From: JAHEDH01 sp963753285
GTDB lineage: Bacteria; Actinomycetota; Acidimicrobiia; Spongiisociales; ZC4RG35
Length of the DNA stretch: 64,000 nucleotides
NCBI GenBank assembly: GCA_963753285.1
Contig: CAVWBT010000014.1
Coordinates: 1 to 64,000, forward strand
Reading direction: 5' to 3'
Shown here: piece after piece, positions 55,330 through 64,000 of the stretch
Layout of the letters: each line of letters begins with the position of its first letter
Position numbering within the stretch: position 1 is the stretch's first letter
Position numbers and translations under genes: made by a program
The notes under the pieces: generated by a model
Told to the model about the DNA's origin: nothing
The model's database searches: none
The model's input: only the letters and a program-made list of their open reading frames with translations

Positions 55330-56274
55330 GTGACGAAGAATCCCTGGTTCTGGATCGCCATCGCCGCCCCCTCGTTCGCCATCGGATTTCCCGTGACGAA
55401 GCTCCTGTTCGATTCGGGTCTGAACGTCTGGCAGATCAGCTTCATCCGCTTCGTGATTGCCACGATCGCTGTCCTCGCCGTGCTCTCGGGTCACCGCAAT
55501 CCGGGCCATGCGTGGAGAGCGGGCATGTCGCTCGGACTCGTGAGCGTGGCAGTGCCGTCGATCTTCATCGCCTGGGGGACCGATCTGCTGCCAGCCTCGG
55601 TAGCAGGCGTCCTCACAGCATTCGTCCCACTCTCCACCGCGCTGGCCGCCCACTTCCTGGTGACCGGGGAGCGATTCACGACCGGCCGACTGCCTGGCGC
55701 CGCCGTTTCCTTCCTGGGCGTCGGGATCCTGATCTCCGGCGGCGACGGCACAGGGGGGTCGATCGCTCCACTCGGCGTGGCCGCCATCATGGTTGGGGTG
55801 GCGGGTTCGGCCATCGGTGGCGCCCTGAGTCGCAAACTCACGATGACCTACCGAGCCGTGAGACTGGTGGTGCCACAGTGCTTCGGGGCAATGCTCGCGA
55901 TCGGGGTGGTCGGTGCGCCGCTCGGAGCGTTCGATCTCGGAGGCCTGACCGGCGCTCAAATCGGTCTCATCGTCGTGCTGGCGCTGGTGGGGACAGCACT
56001 TCCTCTTGCCGCCATCCTCCAGGCCTTTCAGTACACGACTGCCGCAGGCGTCGCCCTCACGGCATACGTCGTGCCGTTCCTCGCCGCCGGACTGTCGATT
56101 GCCCTGCTGGGAGAACCGGTCACGATCCCGTTCGTCGCCGGCGGACTGCTCATCTTCGTCGGGGTGTTCATCGCTGACCGGTCGGAACGCCGCATCGCTC
56201 GGCGATCTGCCCAACACGCCGGTGTGTTCCCCGGCGTCCCGCCGCCGTTCACGGACGCCCATCCGAAACTCTGA
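55330..56274 (+). CDS. EamA/DMT-family transporter
   Basis: 314 residues from a GTG and ten hydrophobic segments in two halves (WIAIAAPSFAIGFPVTKLLF, FIRFVIATIAVLAVLSG; second half IGLIVVLALVGTALPLAAIL, ALLGEPVTIPFVAGGLLIFVG). QAFQYTTAAGVALTAYVVP is typical of the family. It shows little resemblance to the other EamA protein here beyond the fold. Substrate unknown. Confidence 0.9.
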   Translation: MTKNPWFWIAIAAPSFAIGFPVTKLLFDSGLNVWQISFIRFVIATIAVLAVLSGHRNPGHAWRAGMSLGLVSVAVPSIFIAWGTDLLPASVAGVLTAFVPLSTALAAHFLVTGERFTTGRLPGAAVSFLGVGILISGGDGTGGSIAPLGVAAIMVGVAGSAIGGALSRKLTMTYRAVRLVVPQCFGAMLAIGVVGAPLGAFDLGGLTGAQIGLIVVLALVGTALPLAAILQAFQYTTAAGVALTAYVVPFLAAGLSIALLGEPVTIPFVAGGLLIFVGVFIADRSERRIARRSAQHAGVFPGVPPPFTDAHPKL

Positions 56275-56410
56275 GTCAATGGGCGATCGCGTCCTTTTCC
56301 GGAGGAACGACGTCATGCCGGGGCCCACGAGCCCATCGACGATAATCGTGCGCGGGTATCGAGGCATTGCGCCAACGGCTAGGAGCCAAGGGCCGCGAGC
56401 GCCAGCGAAC

Positions 56411-57229
56411 TCAGCCCTCGAAGTCTTCGCCCAGGTAGGCCTTGATGACGTCGGGGTTCTTCTGGACCTCGGCGGGTGGGCCTTCGCCGATCTTGCGGCC
56501 GAAATCGACGACCATCACCCGGTCGGCGATGTCCATGACCAACCCCATGTCGTGCTCGACGAGGATCATCGAGATCCCCAGCTCGTCCTGGATGTCGAGG
56601 ATGAACCTCGCCATGTCCTCGGTCTCCTCGAGGTTCATCCCGGCGACGGGCTCGTCCAACAAGAGCAGTTCGGGGTCCATCGCCAGTGCCCGCGCCAGCT
56701 CCACACGCTTCTGGATGCCGTACGGGAGCAGTCCGACCGGATACTTGCGCCATCGTTCGATCTCGAGGAAGTCGATGATGCCCTCGACGCGACGGCGGTT
56801 GGCAATCTCCTCCTTCTTCGCCTTGCCGAACCACAGCGCGCCGGAGGCGGCGCCGCCGGTCATCCGCACGTGGCGGCCCGTCAGGATGTTCTCGATCACC
56901 GTCATGTGGGCGAACAGGGCGATGTTCTGAAAGGTGCGGGCGATGCCGAGCTCGGCGGTCTTGTTGGGCTTGAGCCCCATGATGGACTCGCCCTTCCAGC
57001 GAATCTCCCCTTCCTGCGGTCGGTAGACCTGGTTCAAGCAGTTGAAGATCGACGTTTTCCCGGCCCCGTTCGGTCCGATGATGGCGAAGAGCTCCCCTTC
57101 GTCGACGTGGAACGACACCCCGTCGATCGCACGCACACCTTTGAACGACAAGCGAATGTCGTCGACCTCGAGGAGGTGGCCCGTGTAACTCGAGCTCTGC
57201 TGTTGGGTCCGTTCACTCGTGTCAGTCAC
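56411..57229 (-). CDS. livG: Branched-chain-type ABC transporter ATPase LivG
   Basis: 272 residues. Walker A GPNGAGKTS, LivG-type insert with GIARTFQNIALFAHMTVIENIL, a signature region where the usual LSGGQ reads LLPYGIQKRVELARAL (normal for LivG), Walker B LLLLDEPVAGMNLEE and switch His in ILVEHDMGLVM. Last gene of the operon. Confidence 0.92.
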   Translation of the reverse strand: MTDTSERTQQQSSSYTGHLLEVDDIRLSFKGVRAIDGVSFHVDEGELFAIIGPNGAGKTSIFNCLNQVYRPQEGEIRWKGESIMGLKPNKTAELGIARTFQNIALFAHMTVIENILTGRHVRMTGGAASGALWFGKAKKEEIANRRRVEGIIDFLEIERWRKYPVGLLPYGIQKRVELARALAMDPELLLLDEPVAGMNLEETEDMARFILDIQDELGISMILVEHDMGLVMDIADRVMVVDFGRKIGEGPPAEVQKNPDVIKAYLGEDFEG

Positions 57230-57261
57230 CCCACGCCTCCAGCGAGCCGGTCATGATCGGA

Positions 57262-57289
57262 TCTGTCATCTGTCGTCTGTCGTCTGTCA
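57262..57289 (+). repeat. Heptamer repeats in livF-livG gap
   Basis: Four contiguous 7-bp units TCTGTCA/TCTGTCG, followed by TCTTCAA. They fill nearly half of the 63-bp gap. Related arrays lie at 60917-60944 and 61032-61059. Confidence 0.8.
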
Positions 57290-57292
57290 TCT

Positions 57293-58087
57293 TCAAGAGA
57301 GCCACCGCTTGCGGCGCTTGTAGTGCTTCACGTCCCGGAACGACTTGCGTTCGCCCTCGTCGCCGTGGAGCCCGAGATAGAACTCTTGGACGTCCTCGTC
57401 CTTGAGCAGCTTCGCGGGATCGCCGTCCATCACCATCTTTCCGGTCTCCATGATGTAGCCGTGGTGAGCGATCGACAACGCCATGTTGGCGTTCTGCTCG
57501 ATGAGAAGCACCGACGTGCCCTGCTGGTTGATGTCGACGATGATCTCCTTGATCTGCTGCACCAGCTTGGGAGCAAGCCCCAACGACGGCTCATCCATGA
57601 TCAACAGCTTGGGGTCCTGCATGAGCGCCCGCCCGATGGCCAGCATCTGCTGTTCGCCCCCGGACATGTAGCCGGCGACCGACTTGCGACGCTCGGCGAG
57701 GCGGGGGAACAACGTCATGACCCGGTCGTACTGCTGTTTGACGTTCTTCGAGTTCCGGTTGGTGTAGGCACCGGCCGTGAGGTTCTCGTCGACGGTGAGT
57801 TCGGCGAAGATGCGGCGGCCCTCCATCACCTGGCTGATGCCCTTCTTCACCCGCGCCGACGGATCGACGTGGGTGACGTCTTCGCCGTTGAAATGCACCG
57901 AACCCTTGGTGACGTCGCCCTCGTGGACGTCGAGGAGCCCGGTGATGGCTCGCATCGTGGTCGTCTTGCCGGCGCCGTTGGCGCCGAGGAGCGCGGCGAT
58001 CTGGCCGTCTCCGACCTCCAGGGAGATTCCCCGGAGCACCAGCACGACGTCGTTGTACACGACCTCGAGGTTTTCGACTGTCAGCAT
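57293..58087 (-). CDS. livF: Branched-chain-type ABC transporter ATPase LivF
   Basis: 264 residues. Walker A GANGAGKTTTM, GISQVMEGRRIFAELTVDENL (LivF hallmark), signature MSGGEQQMLAIGRAL, Walker B LLIMDEPSLGLAP, switch His region LLIEQNANMAL (Gln-Asn in place of His, normal for LivF). Slightly longer C-terminus than usual, ending in a basic tail. Confidence 0.93.
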   Translation of the reverse strand: MLTVENLEVVYNDVVLVLRGISLEVGDGQIAALLGANGAGKTTTMRAITGLLDVHEGDVTKGSVHFNGEDVTHVDPSARVKKGISQVMEGRRIFAELTVDENLTAGAYTNRNSKNVKQQYDRVMTLFPRLAERRKSVAGYMSGGEQQMLAIGRALMQDPKLLIMDEPSLGLAPKLVQQIKEIIVDINQQGTSVLLIEQNANMALSIAHHGYIMETGKMVMDGDPAKLLKDEDVQEFYLGLHGDEGERKSFRDVKHYKRRKRWLS

Positions 58088-58100
58088 CGTCTCTCCGATT

Positions 58101-58159
58101 CAGCGGTCAGGGGATGGGACCGCCCCCTTGAGGGGCGATCCCATCTGACTCACCGCTGG
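58101..58159 (-). terminator. Hairpin between livK and livF
   Basis: Inner stem GATGGGA / TCCCATC with CGCCCC / GGGGCG (58113-58145) and an outer CAGCGG / CCGCTG pair (58101-58106, 58154-58159). No U-run. Placed right after the binding-protein gene, it probably protects that mRNA's 3' end or partly stops transcription so that the binding protein is made in excess. Confidence 0.6.
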
Positions 58160-58160
58160 A

Positions 58161-59549
58161 TCAGCCGGCGAGGCTGTAGCAGGCTCCGGTGAACTCGAAG
58201 TTCGCCGCGAGATCCGATGTGTACTGCGACTCGATGTCGATGGTCCCACCGCTCGTCCCGGCCGCAAGGCCTTCGGGATCGGGCTTGAAGATGTAGCCCT
58301 TCCGCTGGATACGGTCGTTGTCTGCGCCGGCGTACGCCTCATCCGGTGCGATGCCGTCGAAGCTCACGGCCTCGAGCGACTTGCCCGCAGCCAGAACTCC
58401 GGCCCGGGTCATGTCGCCACTGTCGTAGGCGGCCCGAAGGGCGGCCTCGACGATCTTGGCCTCGACGATGCCCTCGAAGTAGTAGTCGGCGATCGGCAAG
58501 CCCTCGAGGAGTGGCTTGAAGACGTCGGTATCGGCGTTGCTCCACGATGCCGTGTACGTCCCGCCGATGAAGGCGGCCGTGAAGGCATCCTTGATCGGTG
58601 AATCGGGTGCCACGAACGCCGGGTTCCACGACGGCGACGGTCCGGACCAGACGGCGGAGGTGAACCCTGCTGCGAGCGCCTGACCGAAGATCGAAGACAT
58701 GGTCGACGGAGTCGTCGCCACCCACACGATGTCGGCGCCGGACTCGACGATGCCGTTGGCAACGGCCGTCAGCGTCGTCTCGTCGGTCGGGATGATCGCG
58801 CCTTCGCCGTCGTAGACGATCTCGAGGCCTGCGGCCGCGGCTGCCAGCTTGGCGCCCTGTGCGGAGTCCTGTCCGTAGTCACCAGGAACCGAAGCGATGG
58901 CGATGGTGGATGCGCCCTCGAGCGCCTCCTCGGTGATGTAGCCGATCGTGTTGTGCGCTTCCATGCAGTACGGCGTGCCGTGCGACAGCAACGCAGCGTT
59001 GATCGAGGAGTCCGACCAACCCGAGTACCAGGTGAGTGGGATCGTCAACATGCTGTCTGCCTGGAGCTGATCGTTGATCGCCACGGTGTGCGGCGAGCCG
59101 GTGGAGTGGCCGATCATCACGACCTGATCCTTGATCTCGTTGTAGAACTGGATGTGGTTGTCGATCACGTACACCGTGTCACGAACCACCAGTTCGACCT
59201 GGAGTCCGTTGATGCCGCCGTTGGCGTTCACATCGTCCCAGTACGCCTGGGAACCGGCGAGGATCGCCGAGACCAGCGGACCGAACGGACCGGTCAGGTC
59301 GGAGAGCATTCCAACCCTGATGACTCCCTCGTCCAGATCGACGCCGAAGTCGGTGAGGATCTCACCGCCCTCTTCCATCGGCTCGGTGGTCTCGGTCGTG
59401 TCGGCGGCTGTGGTCTCTGTCGTGTCTGCCTGGGTGGTTTCCGGTGCTGCCGTGGTCTCGGTGCCTGCATCATCACCATCGCCGCAGGCGACGATGATCA
59501 TGGCGAAGACCGTCAGCAATGCGAGCCATCGCATTCTGGCTAGCTTCAT
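58161..59549 (-). CDS. livK: Liv-type substrate-binding lipoprotein
   Basis: 462 residues. Signal and lipobox LLTVFAMIIVACG (lipid Cys), then an acidic Thr/Glu linker (about 25-60). Periplasmic-binding fold type I: VIRVGMLSDLTGPFGPLVSA, QAYWDDVNANGGINGLQVEL and ATTPSTMSSIFGQALAAGF. Longer than enterobacterial LivK and closest in layout to the binding proteins seen with acyl-CoA ligases, so the ligand may not be leucine. AGGAGGAAGG precedes the ATG. Confidence 0.9.
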   Translation of the reverse strand: MKLARMRWLALLTVFAMIIVACGDGDDAGTETTAAPETTQADTTETTAADTTETTEPMEEGGEILTDFGVDLDEGVIRVGMLSDLTGPFGPLVSAILAGSQAYWDDVNANGGINGLQVELVVRDTVYVIDNHIQFYNEIKDQVVMIGHSTGSPHTVAINDQLQADSMLTIPLTWYSGWSDSSINAALLSHGTPYCMEAHNTIGYITEEALEGASTIAIASVPGDYGQDSAQGAKLAAAAAGLEIVYDGEGAIIPTDETTLTAVANGIVESGADIVWVATTPSTMSSIFGQALAAGFTSAVWSGPSPSWNPAFVAPDSPIKDAFTAAFIGGTYTASWSNADTDVFKPLLEGLPIADYYFEGIVEAKIVEAALRAAYDSGDMTRAGVLAAGKSLEAVSFDGIAPDEAYAGADNDRIQRKGYIFKPDPEGLAAGTSGGTIDIESQYTSDLAANFEFTGACYSLAG

Positions 59550-59637
59550 GAGTGTTTCCTTCCTCCTGTTAGGGGTGCCACACCATCAGGTGTGACGTTC
59601 TTGGCGTTCCGCTGGTGCGACTCGCCGAGATCAGTGA

Positions 59638-60897
59638 TCAGTAGGTGAATGGCCATCCCCTCCAATAGTTCCTCACCCTCAGCCAGATCCCGTACAGACC
59701 GAGCGGCTCGAAGATGAGGAATCCGATGATGAGCAGGCCATACATCACCTGGTTGAGTTGCAGGACGCTCAATCCGGGGCCTACACCGGGCTGAGTGTTG
59801 ATCAGACCGAAGTCGGTTGCCGATGTGGCGATGATCGGGTCGACGATCGTCGCCAAGATACCGCCGTCGGCGATGGCGGCGCTCAGCCACAGGGTGAAGT
59901 TCTGGACAACCCTCGGCAGGATGATCACGAACGCAGCACCCATCAGGGTTCCAGACACGGTCCCGGCGCCGCCGATCAGGATGATGGCGATGAACTGGAC
60001 CGAGAGAAGCAGGTCCCACCGCTCGGGGATGGTGCGACCGAAGTACCCGGCGAGCAGCGCCCCTGAGACCCCGGCATAGAACGAACTGATGCCAAACGCC
60101 ATCAACTTGTACTTGAACTCGTTGACTCCCATCACCTCGGCGGCGACGTCGCGATCTCGGATCGACTGAAACGCCCGACCCACCCGGGTCCGCTGGATGT
60201 TCTTGGCGAGCACCGTGAAGAAGACCGCCATCACGAGCAGGAACAGGAAACCCTTGCCGCTGGTGGTGAGCCAGGTGTTCGGCTCGGTCGTGCTGATCAG
60301 CGGCGTCTCTTCCTTCCAGAGTCGCACGTCGAGCCGGGGGAAGGTCCGGCCCGCCTGTGAGCCGCCGGTCAGCGATCGCCAGTTCCGGAAGATGTACTCG
60401 CCGATGAACACCAATCCGAGGGTGACGATGGCGAGATAGAGCCCGCGAACACGCACCGCGGTCGGCCCGATGAATGTTCCGACCGCTGCGGCGACGAGGC
60501 CTGCCGCCGGTAGCCAGATCCAGATCGGCAGTCCCAGACCGAGCAGCGGCCCTTCCGGGGCGCCGAGGAACGCCGCGGTGTATGCCCCGATGCCCATGAA
60601 GAAAGCGTGTCCGAGCGAGACCTGACCTGCCAGACCGGTCAGGATGTTCAGACCCAGCGCGCCGATGGCGAAGATGCAGACCGTACCGAGGAGTTGGAGC
60701 CAGTCGTTGGCGGCGAGGAAGCCCAGGAACGGGATCTGGAACTCGAACAGGCGATCGTTGCCGGGACCGCCGCCACCGGTGAAGGGGAGCAGCACGAGGA
60801 ACGCCAGGAAGATGAACATCATCACCCTCTTGGTGGTCGTGTTCAGCAGCGCCTGATCGTTCTCGTACTCCGTGAACAGCAGCGGCCGGCCCCTCAT
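59638..60897 (-). CDS. livM: Branched-chain-type ABC permease LivM
   Basis: 419 residues, about ten hydrophobic segments. LivM signature: GLNILTGLAGQVSLGHAFFMGIGAYTAAFLG. EAA-like loop: GRAFQSIRDRDVAAEVMGVNEFKYKLMAFGISSFYAGVSGALL. C-terminal FEPLGLYGIWLRVRNYWRGWP as usual. Pairs with LivH. Confidence 0.93.
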   Translation of the reverse strand: MRGRPLLFTEYENDQALLNTTTKRVMMFIFLAFLVLLPFTGGGGPGNDRLFEFQIPFLGFLAANDWLQLLGTVCIFAIGALGLNILTGLAGQVSLGHAFFMGIGAYTAAFLGAPEGPLLGLGLPIWIWLPAAGLVAAAVGTFIGPTAVRVRGLYLAIVTLGLVFIGEYIFRNWRSLTGGSQAGRTFPRLDVRLWKEETPLISTTEPNTWLTTSGKGFLFLLVMAVFFTVLAKNIQRTRVGRAFQSIRDRDVAAEVMGVNEFKYKLMAFGISSFYAGVSGALLAGYFGRTIPERWDLLLSVQFIAIILIGGAGTVSGTLMGAAFVIILPRVVQNFTLWLSAAIADGGILATIVDPIIATSATDFGLINTQPGVGPGLSVLQLNQVMYGLLIIGFLIFEPLGLYGIWLRVRNYWRGWPFTY

Positions 60898-60916
60898 TGG
60901 CGGCCTCCGGCCGAGA

Positions 60917-60944
60917 TGACAGATTCAAGATGACAGATGACAGA
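60917..60944 (-). repeat. Heptamer repeats, inverted copy, livH-livM gap
   Basis: TGACAGA, TTCAAGA, TGACAGA, TGACAGA in exact 7-bp phase. Can pair with the array at 61032-61059 (13 of 14 bases for the best block), giving a long hairpin between livH and livM. Confidence 0.75.
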
Positions 60945-61031
60945 CCTCTGGGCGGCGAGGGAAGACGGGGACCTGAGGAGCACGCGCCCCCGTCGCACGT
61001 GCGATCGGAACTCGCGTCGACTCAGCGGGAG

Positions 61032-61059
61032 TCTGTCGTCTGTCATCTGTCGTCTGTCA
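61032..61059 (+). repeat. Heptamer repeats, livH-livM gap
   Basis: TCTGTCG, TCTGTCA, TCTGTCG, TCTGTCA in exact 7-bp phase, 6 nt from the livH stop. Same unit and orientation as 57262-57289. Confidence 0.8.
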
Positions 61060-61065
61060 TCTCTT

Positions 61066-62040
61066 TCAAACACGTCGGATCTCCTCGGTGCCGAAGAGGC
61101 CGTATGGCTTGACGAGGAGGACCAACAGCATCAACAGATACGGCACGATCCCGGCGAATCCGGTGCCCAGTGCGCTCCAGGTGATGTATTCACCGGCGAA
61201 CGACTCGGCCAGACCGATGGCGAAGCCGCCGACGACCGCCCCCACCACCGAGTCGAGGCCGCCGAGGATGATCGCCGGGAACGCTTTGAACGCAAAGAAT
61301 GCCGTCGCCGGGTCCACACCGGCCGCACGGCGGGGGAACACCGACACGAAGATGCCTGCTACCGCCGCCAGCACTGCTCCGATCGCCCAGGCCACCGAGA
61401 AGATGCGGCCGACGTTGATGCCCTGCGCCCTGGCTGCTTCTTGGTCGAACGCCGTGGCCTGCATGGCGACTCCGGTCCGGCTGCGGAAGAACAGCGCGAC
61501 ACCGGCAACGAGAACGAGGGAGACGATGATCTGGGCGACCTCTGTATAGGCGATCGTCACCCAGCCGAGGTCGAGCACGTTCACCCCCCACGGGTCACCG
61601 AGTGGCCGTGCGTTGGTGCCGATGAAGTCGTTGGTGACGTTGCGCAGCGCGATGTCGATTCCCAACGTCACGATCGCCACGGCGAACAACTCCTCGCCGA
61701 CCATCGGCCTGAGGAACAGCCGTTCGATGATCATCCCGACGGCTGCGGCGGCGATCAGAGCAACGAGCACGGACAGCGTCCACTGCACCCACTGGGGCGA
61801 CCCCTCCATGAATCGACCGGGGAAGTTGAGGATCGAGGCGAACGCCGCCACCAGGAAGGCTCCGAGGGCGGCGAGCGCCCCGTGGGCGAAGTTGAGCACC
61901 TGGGTCGCCTTGAAGATGATCACGAACCCCATCGCAAGCAGGGCATAGATCGCCCCGAGCGAGAGCCCCTCGGCGATCGCCTCAGCGAACTTGATGGGCT
62001 CCGACGCCTCCTGCGCCAGGAACATGACGGTCTCGGTCAT
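61066..62040 (-). CDS. livH: Branched-chain-type ABC permease LivH
   Basis: 324 residues from the ATG overlapping the ligase stop (ATGA). About eight hydrophobic segments. LivH signature: GLSLGAIYALLAMGFVIIFKATQVLNFAHGAL. EAA-like loop: GVAMQATAFDQEAARAQGINVGRIFSVAWAIGAVLAAVAG. C-terminal VKPYGLFGTEEIRRV. The start overlap ties the transporter to the ligase. Confidence 0.94.
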   Translation of the reverse strand: MTETVMFLAQEASEPIKFAEAIAEGLSLGAIYALLAMGFVIIFKATQVLNFAHGALAALGAFLVAAFASILNFPGRFMEGSPQWVQWTLSVLVALIAAAAVGMIIERLFLRPMVGEELFAVAIVTLGIDIALRNVTNDFIGTNARPLGDPWGVNVLDLGWVTIAYTEVAQIIVSLVLVAGVALFFRSRTGVAMQATAFDQEAARAQGINVGRIFSVAWAIGAVLAAVAGIFVSVFPRRAAGVDPATAFFAFKAFPAIILGGLDSVVGAVVGGFAIGLAESFAGEYITWSALGTGFAGIVPYLLMLLVLLVKPYGLFGTEEIRRV

Positions 62041-63920
62041 TCCGAGCGACCGTACATGGACTCGACGAGGTCCTCGAACATGTCGATCATCGAAGATCGC
62101 TTCAATTTCTGCGTGGCGGTCAATTCGCCATCTTCGTGGTCGAGTTCCTTCGGAATCATCTTGAACTTCCGGATGTGCTCGACCCGGGCGAACTTCTCGT
62201 TGGTCTGGTCGACGACCTTCTGGATCATCTCGAGGACCTCGGGCTTCTCGGTGAGGTCTCGATAGGTCGTGTAGGGGATGCCTTTTCGGGACGCCCAATC
62301 CCCGACGGTGTCCATCTCGATCCCGATCAAGGCGGTCAGGTACTTGCGGCGGTCACCGATGACCATCGCTTCTTTGACGTACGGGGAGGTCTTCAGGCTG
62401 TTCTCGATCTCGGACGGCGAGATGTTCTTCCCACCGCTGGTGATGATGATGTCCTTCATCCGATCGACGATCTTCACGTGAGTACCGTCGACCCACACGC
62501 CGACGTCACCGGTCTTGAGCCACCCGTCCTCGGTGAAGGTCTCTGCGGTCTTGTCCGGCTTGTTCCAGTAGCCCTTGAAGACACCCGGATGCCGGGTGAG
62601 GATCTCACCGGTCTCCTCGTCGATCATCACCTCGGTTCCCGGATAGGGCACGCCGACCGTTCCCAGCTTCATGTTGCCGACCGGGTTGTAGGTGGCGACC
62701 GCCGAGTTCTCCGTCATCCCGTAGAGCTCGAGCATGTCGACGCCGATGCCTTGGAAGAACTGGATCACCTCGGGAGCGATGGGGGCGGCACCCGTCCCTG
62801 CCCAGCGGCAATGTCGGAGTCCGACCCGCTCGCGCAGCGCCCGGAACACCAGCGGGTATCCGATGGCGTACAGGACCCGGCTGACCGGGGTGTGGACACC
62901 ACCGTTCTTGATGCGCTCCTCGCCGATCTTGGCCGCGAGCGCCATCCCGAACTTCAACCAGAGTCGCTTGAACCACGTGGCGTCGAGACTGCGGATCATG
63001 ATGCCGGCGTGGAGCCTCTCCCAGATGCGGGGCACTGCGAAGAACAGGGTCGGCTGCACTTCGCGCAGGTTCTCCTGCACCGTGTCGATCGACTCGGCGA
63101 AGTTCAGGACGGTGCCGCACACCGCCATCGTCCAGGTGGAGAAGATCCGCTCTGCAACGTGGCACAGCGGGAGGTAGGTGAGGATCTGGTCGTCCGGGCC
63201 CGGCGGCTTGTTGCCCGGCATCCGGTTCTCGGCGGTGACGAGGCTCTCGGCACAGAACGCCACGTTGCCGTTCGTCAGCATCGCCCCCTTCGGTGGACCG
63301 GTGGTGCCCGACGTGTAGACGAGGGTGATGACGTCGTCCATCTCTGCGGATGCCATCAGGTCGATCACCGCATTCGGATGCTCCTTGCGATGCTCGCGTC
63401 CGAGCTCGAGGAAGTCGTCCCAGAAGATGAATCGATCGTCGTCACGGACGTCGCGGAAGCCACGAGGCTCGACGTGGATGATCTTGCGCAGATTCGGGAG
63501 CCGGTCGATGACGTCGAGCACCTTGTCTGTCTGCTCCTGGTCCTCGGCAAGATGGATCACAGACCCCGAATCGGACAGCAGATACTCGACCTCTGCCGCA
63601 GGGTTCGTCGGATACAGGCCCACGGTGATCGCCCGGACGGCGACGGTCGCCATGTCGAGGATCACCCATTCGGGCCGGTCCTCGGAGTGGATCGACACGC
63701 GATCGCCCACCTCGACACCGAGTGCCAGCAAGGCGTGCCCCGCATCGACGATCTGGTCCCACAGCTGAGACCATGTGATCTCCTGCCAGATGCCGAAGTC
63801 TTTCTCGCGCATGGCCACGGCGTTCGGAGTCGATTCGGCTCGCTCGCGGATACGGGTCACCAGAGTGCGGACGCCGGCGTCCGCGCTCGGAGCGCCGCTG
63901 CGTTCCATGGTGCTCGTCAC
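62037..63920 (-). CDS. Long-chain acyl-CoA ligase (AMP-forming), head of the liv operon
   Basis: 627 residues from a GTG with AGGAGG four nt upstream (ATG 63908 is the alternative). ANL motifs: P-loop YTSGTTGPPKGAML, core LELYGMTENSA, adenylate Asp in LKTGDVG, hinge DRMKDIIITSGGKNISPSEIE and catalytic Lys in ATQKLKR. FACS-type length and motifs. In many actinobacteria and proteobacteria such ligases head liv-type operons, suggesting that the imported substrate is a carboxylic or aromatic acid activated on entry. Confidence 0.93.
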   Translation of the reverse strand: MTSTMERSGAPSADAGVRTLVTRIRERAESTPNAVAMREKDFGIWQEITWSQLWDQIVDAGHALLALGVEVGDRVSIHSEDRPEWVILDMATVAVRAITVGLYPTNPAAEVEYLLSDSGSVIHLAEDQEQTDKVLDVIDRLPNLRKIIHVEPRGFRDVRDDDRFIFWDDFLELGREHRKEHPNAVIDLMASAEMDDVITLVYTSGTTGPPKGAMLTNGNVAFCAESLVTAENRMPGNKPPGPDDQILTYLPLCHVAERIFSTWTMAVCGTVLNFAESIDTVQENLREVQPTLFFAVPRIWERLHAGIMIRSLDATWFKRLWLKFGMALAAKIGEERIKNGGVHTPVSRVLYAIGYPLVFRALRERVGLRHCRWAGTGAAPIAPEVIQFFQGIGVDMLELYGMTENSAVATYNPVGNMKLGTVGVPYPGTEVMIDEETGEILTRHPGVFKGYWNKPDKTAETFTEDGWLKTGDVGVWVDGTHVKIVDRMKDIIITSGGKNISPSEIENSLKTSPYVKEAMVIGDRRKYLTALIGIEMDTVGDWASRKGIPYTTYRDLTEKPEVLEMIQKVVDQTNEKFARVEHIRKFKMIPKELDHEDGELTATQKLKRSSMIDMFEDLVESMYGRSE

Positions 63921-64000
63921 GTCTCCTCCTCCGTGTCGTGGGCACGGCGAGAATACGCGGGACCGATTGCCGAGATTGCCGATTCCGGCATTTTCGTTGC

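Noticed and set aside
57262..61059. Heptamer arrays as a CRISPR
   Set aside because: Units are contiguous 7-mers without spacers and no cas genes are present.

Overview
The window is 64 kb of GC-rich DNA from an actinobacterium. Markers for this are DivIVA, UPF0182, a YlbL-type PDZ/Lon-like protease, an F420-type PPOX protein, a DrrA-type ABC pair and an actinobacterial-style initiator tRNA. The acyl-CoA ligase + liv cluster, the DAB-type carbon pump and many apparently leaderless genes make the class Acidimicrobiia my best guess, but no rRNA or other decisive marker is present.

Layout. 1-7.1 kb: metabolic genes, led by a tandem phosphofructokinase with the animal/fungal architecture. 7.1-11.9 kb: a DabB-DabA inorganic-carbon pump fused into one reading frame, with an overlapping PII-like gene. 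12-19.4 kb: a DoxX-like protein, a PLP lyase/decarboxylase coupled to a GltS-like carrier, a SEC-C protein and an HSL-type esterase. 19.8-27.5 kb: small genes, a DrrAB-type exporter operon behind a double palindromic operator, small membrane proteins and a NarL-type two-component system. 27.6-32.1 kb: a cation-chloride cotransporter, a coiled-coil anchored protein and a LapA-like protein.

32.76-46.26 kb is an integrative element of about 13.5 kb in the initiator tRNA-fMet gene. Its borders are 45-bp perfect direct repeats of the tRNA 3' part (32762-32806 and 46216-46260). It carries a tyrosine integrase, XRE regulator, excisionase-like HTH protein, VapBC45-like toxin-antitoxin pair, an operon of exported proteins with a metzincin protease, and an IS3-family element split by an IS21-family element. 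Matching 12-bp-phased repeats near both ends look like integrase arm sites. The element has brought its own terminator for the tRNA and left the old one at its far end.

46.3-64 kb is core chromosome: a broken winged-helix gene, a cysteine-poor redoxin with a ferredoxin, UPF0182, a long DivIVA protein with a Cys/His tail, the PDZ protease, BioY, an EamA permease, and a complete branched-chain-amino-acid-type ABC operon (livH, M, K, F, G) headed by a long-chain acyl-CoA ligase. Heptamer repeats fill its gaps, and a hairpin follows the binding-protein gene.

Two cross-cutting points. Several conserved genes are broken by single extra bases, often in short G or C runs, which looks more like sequence error than decay. 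At least 13 genes have a TANNNT box only 6-10 nt before the start codon and no obvious Shine-Dalgarno, which points to leaderless mRNAs.
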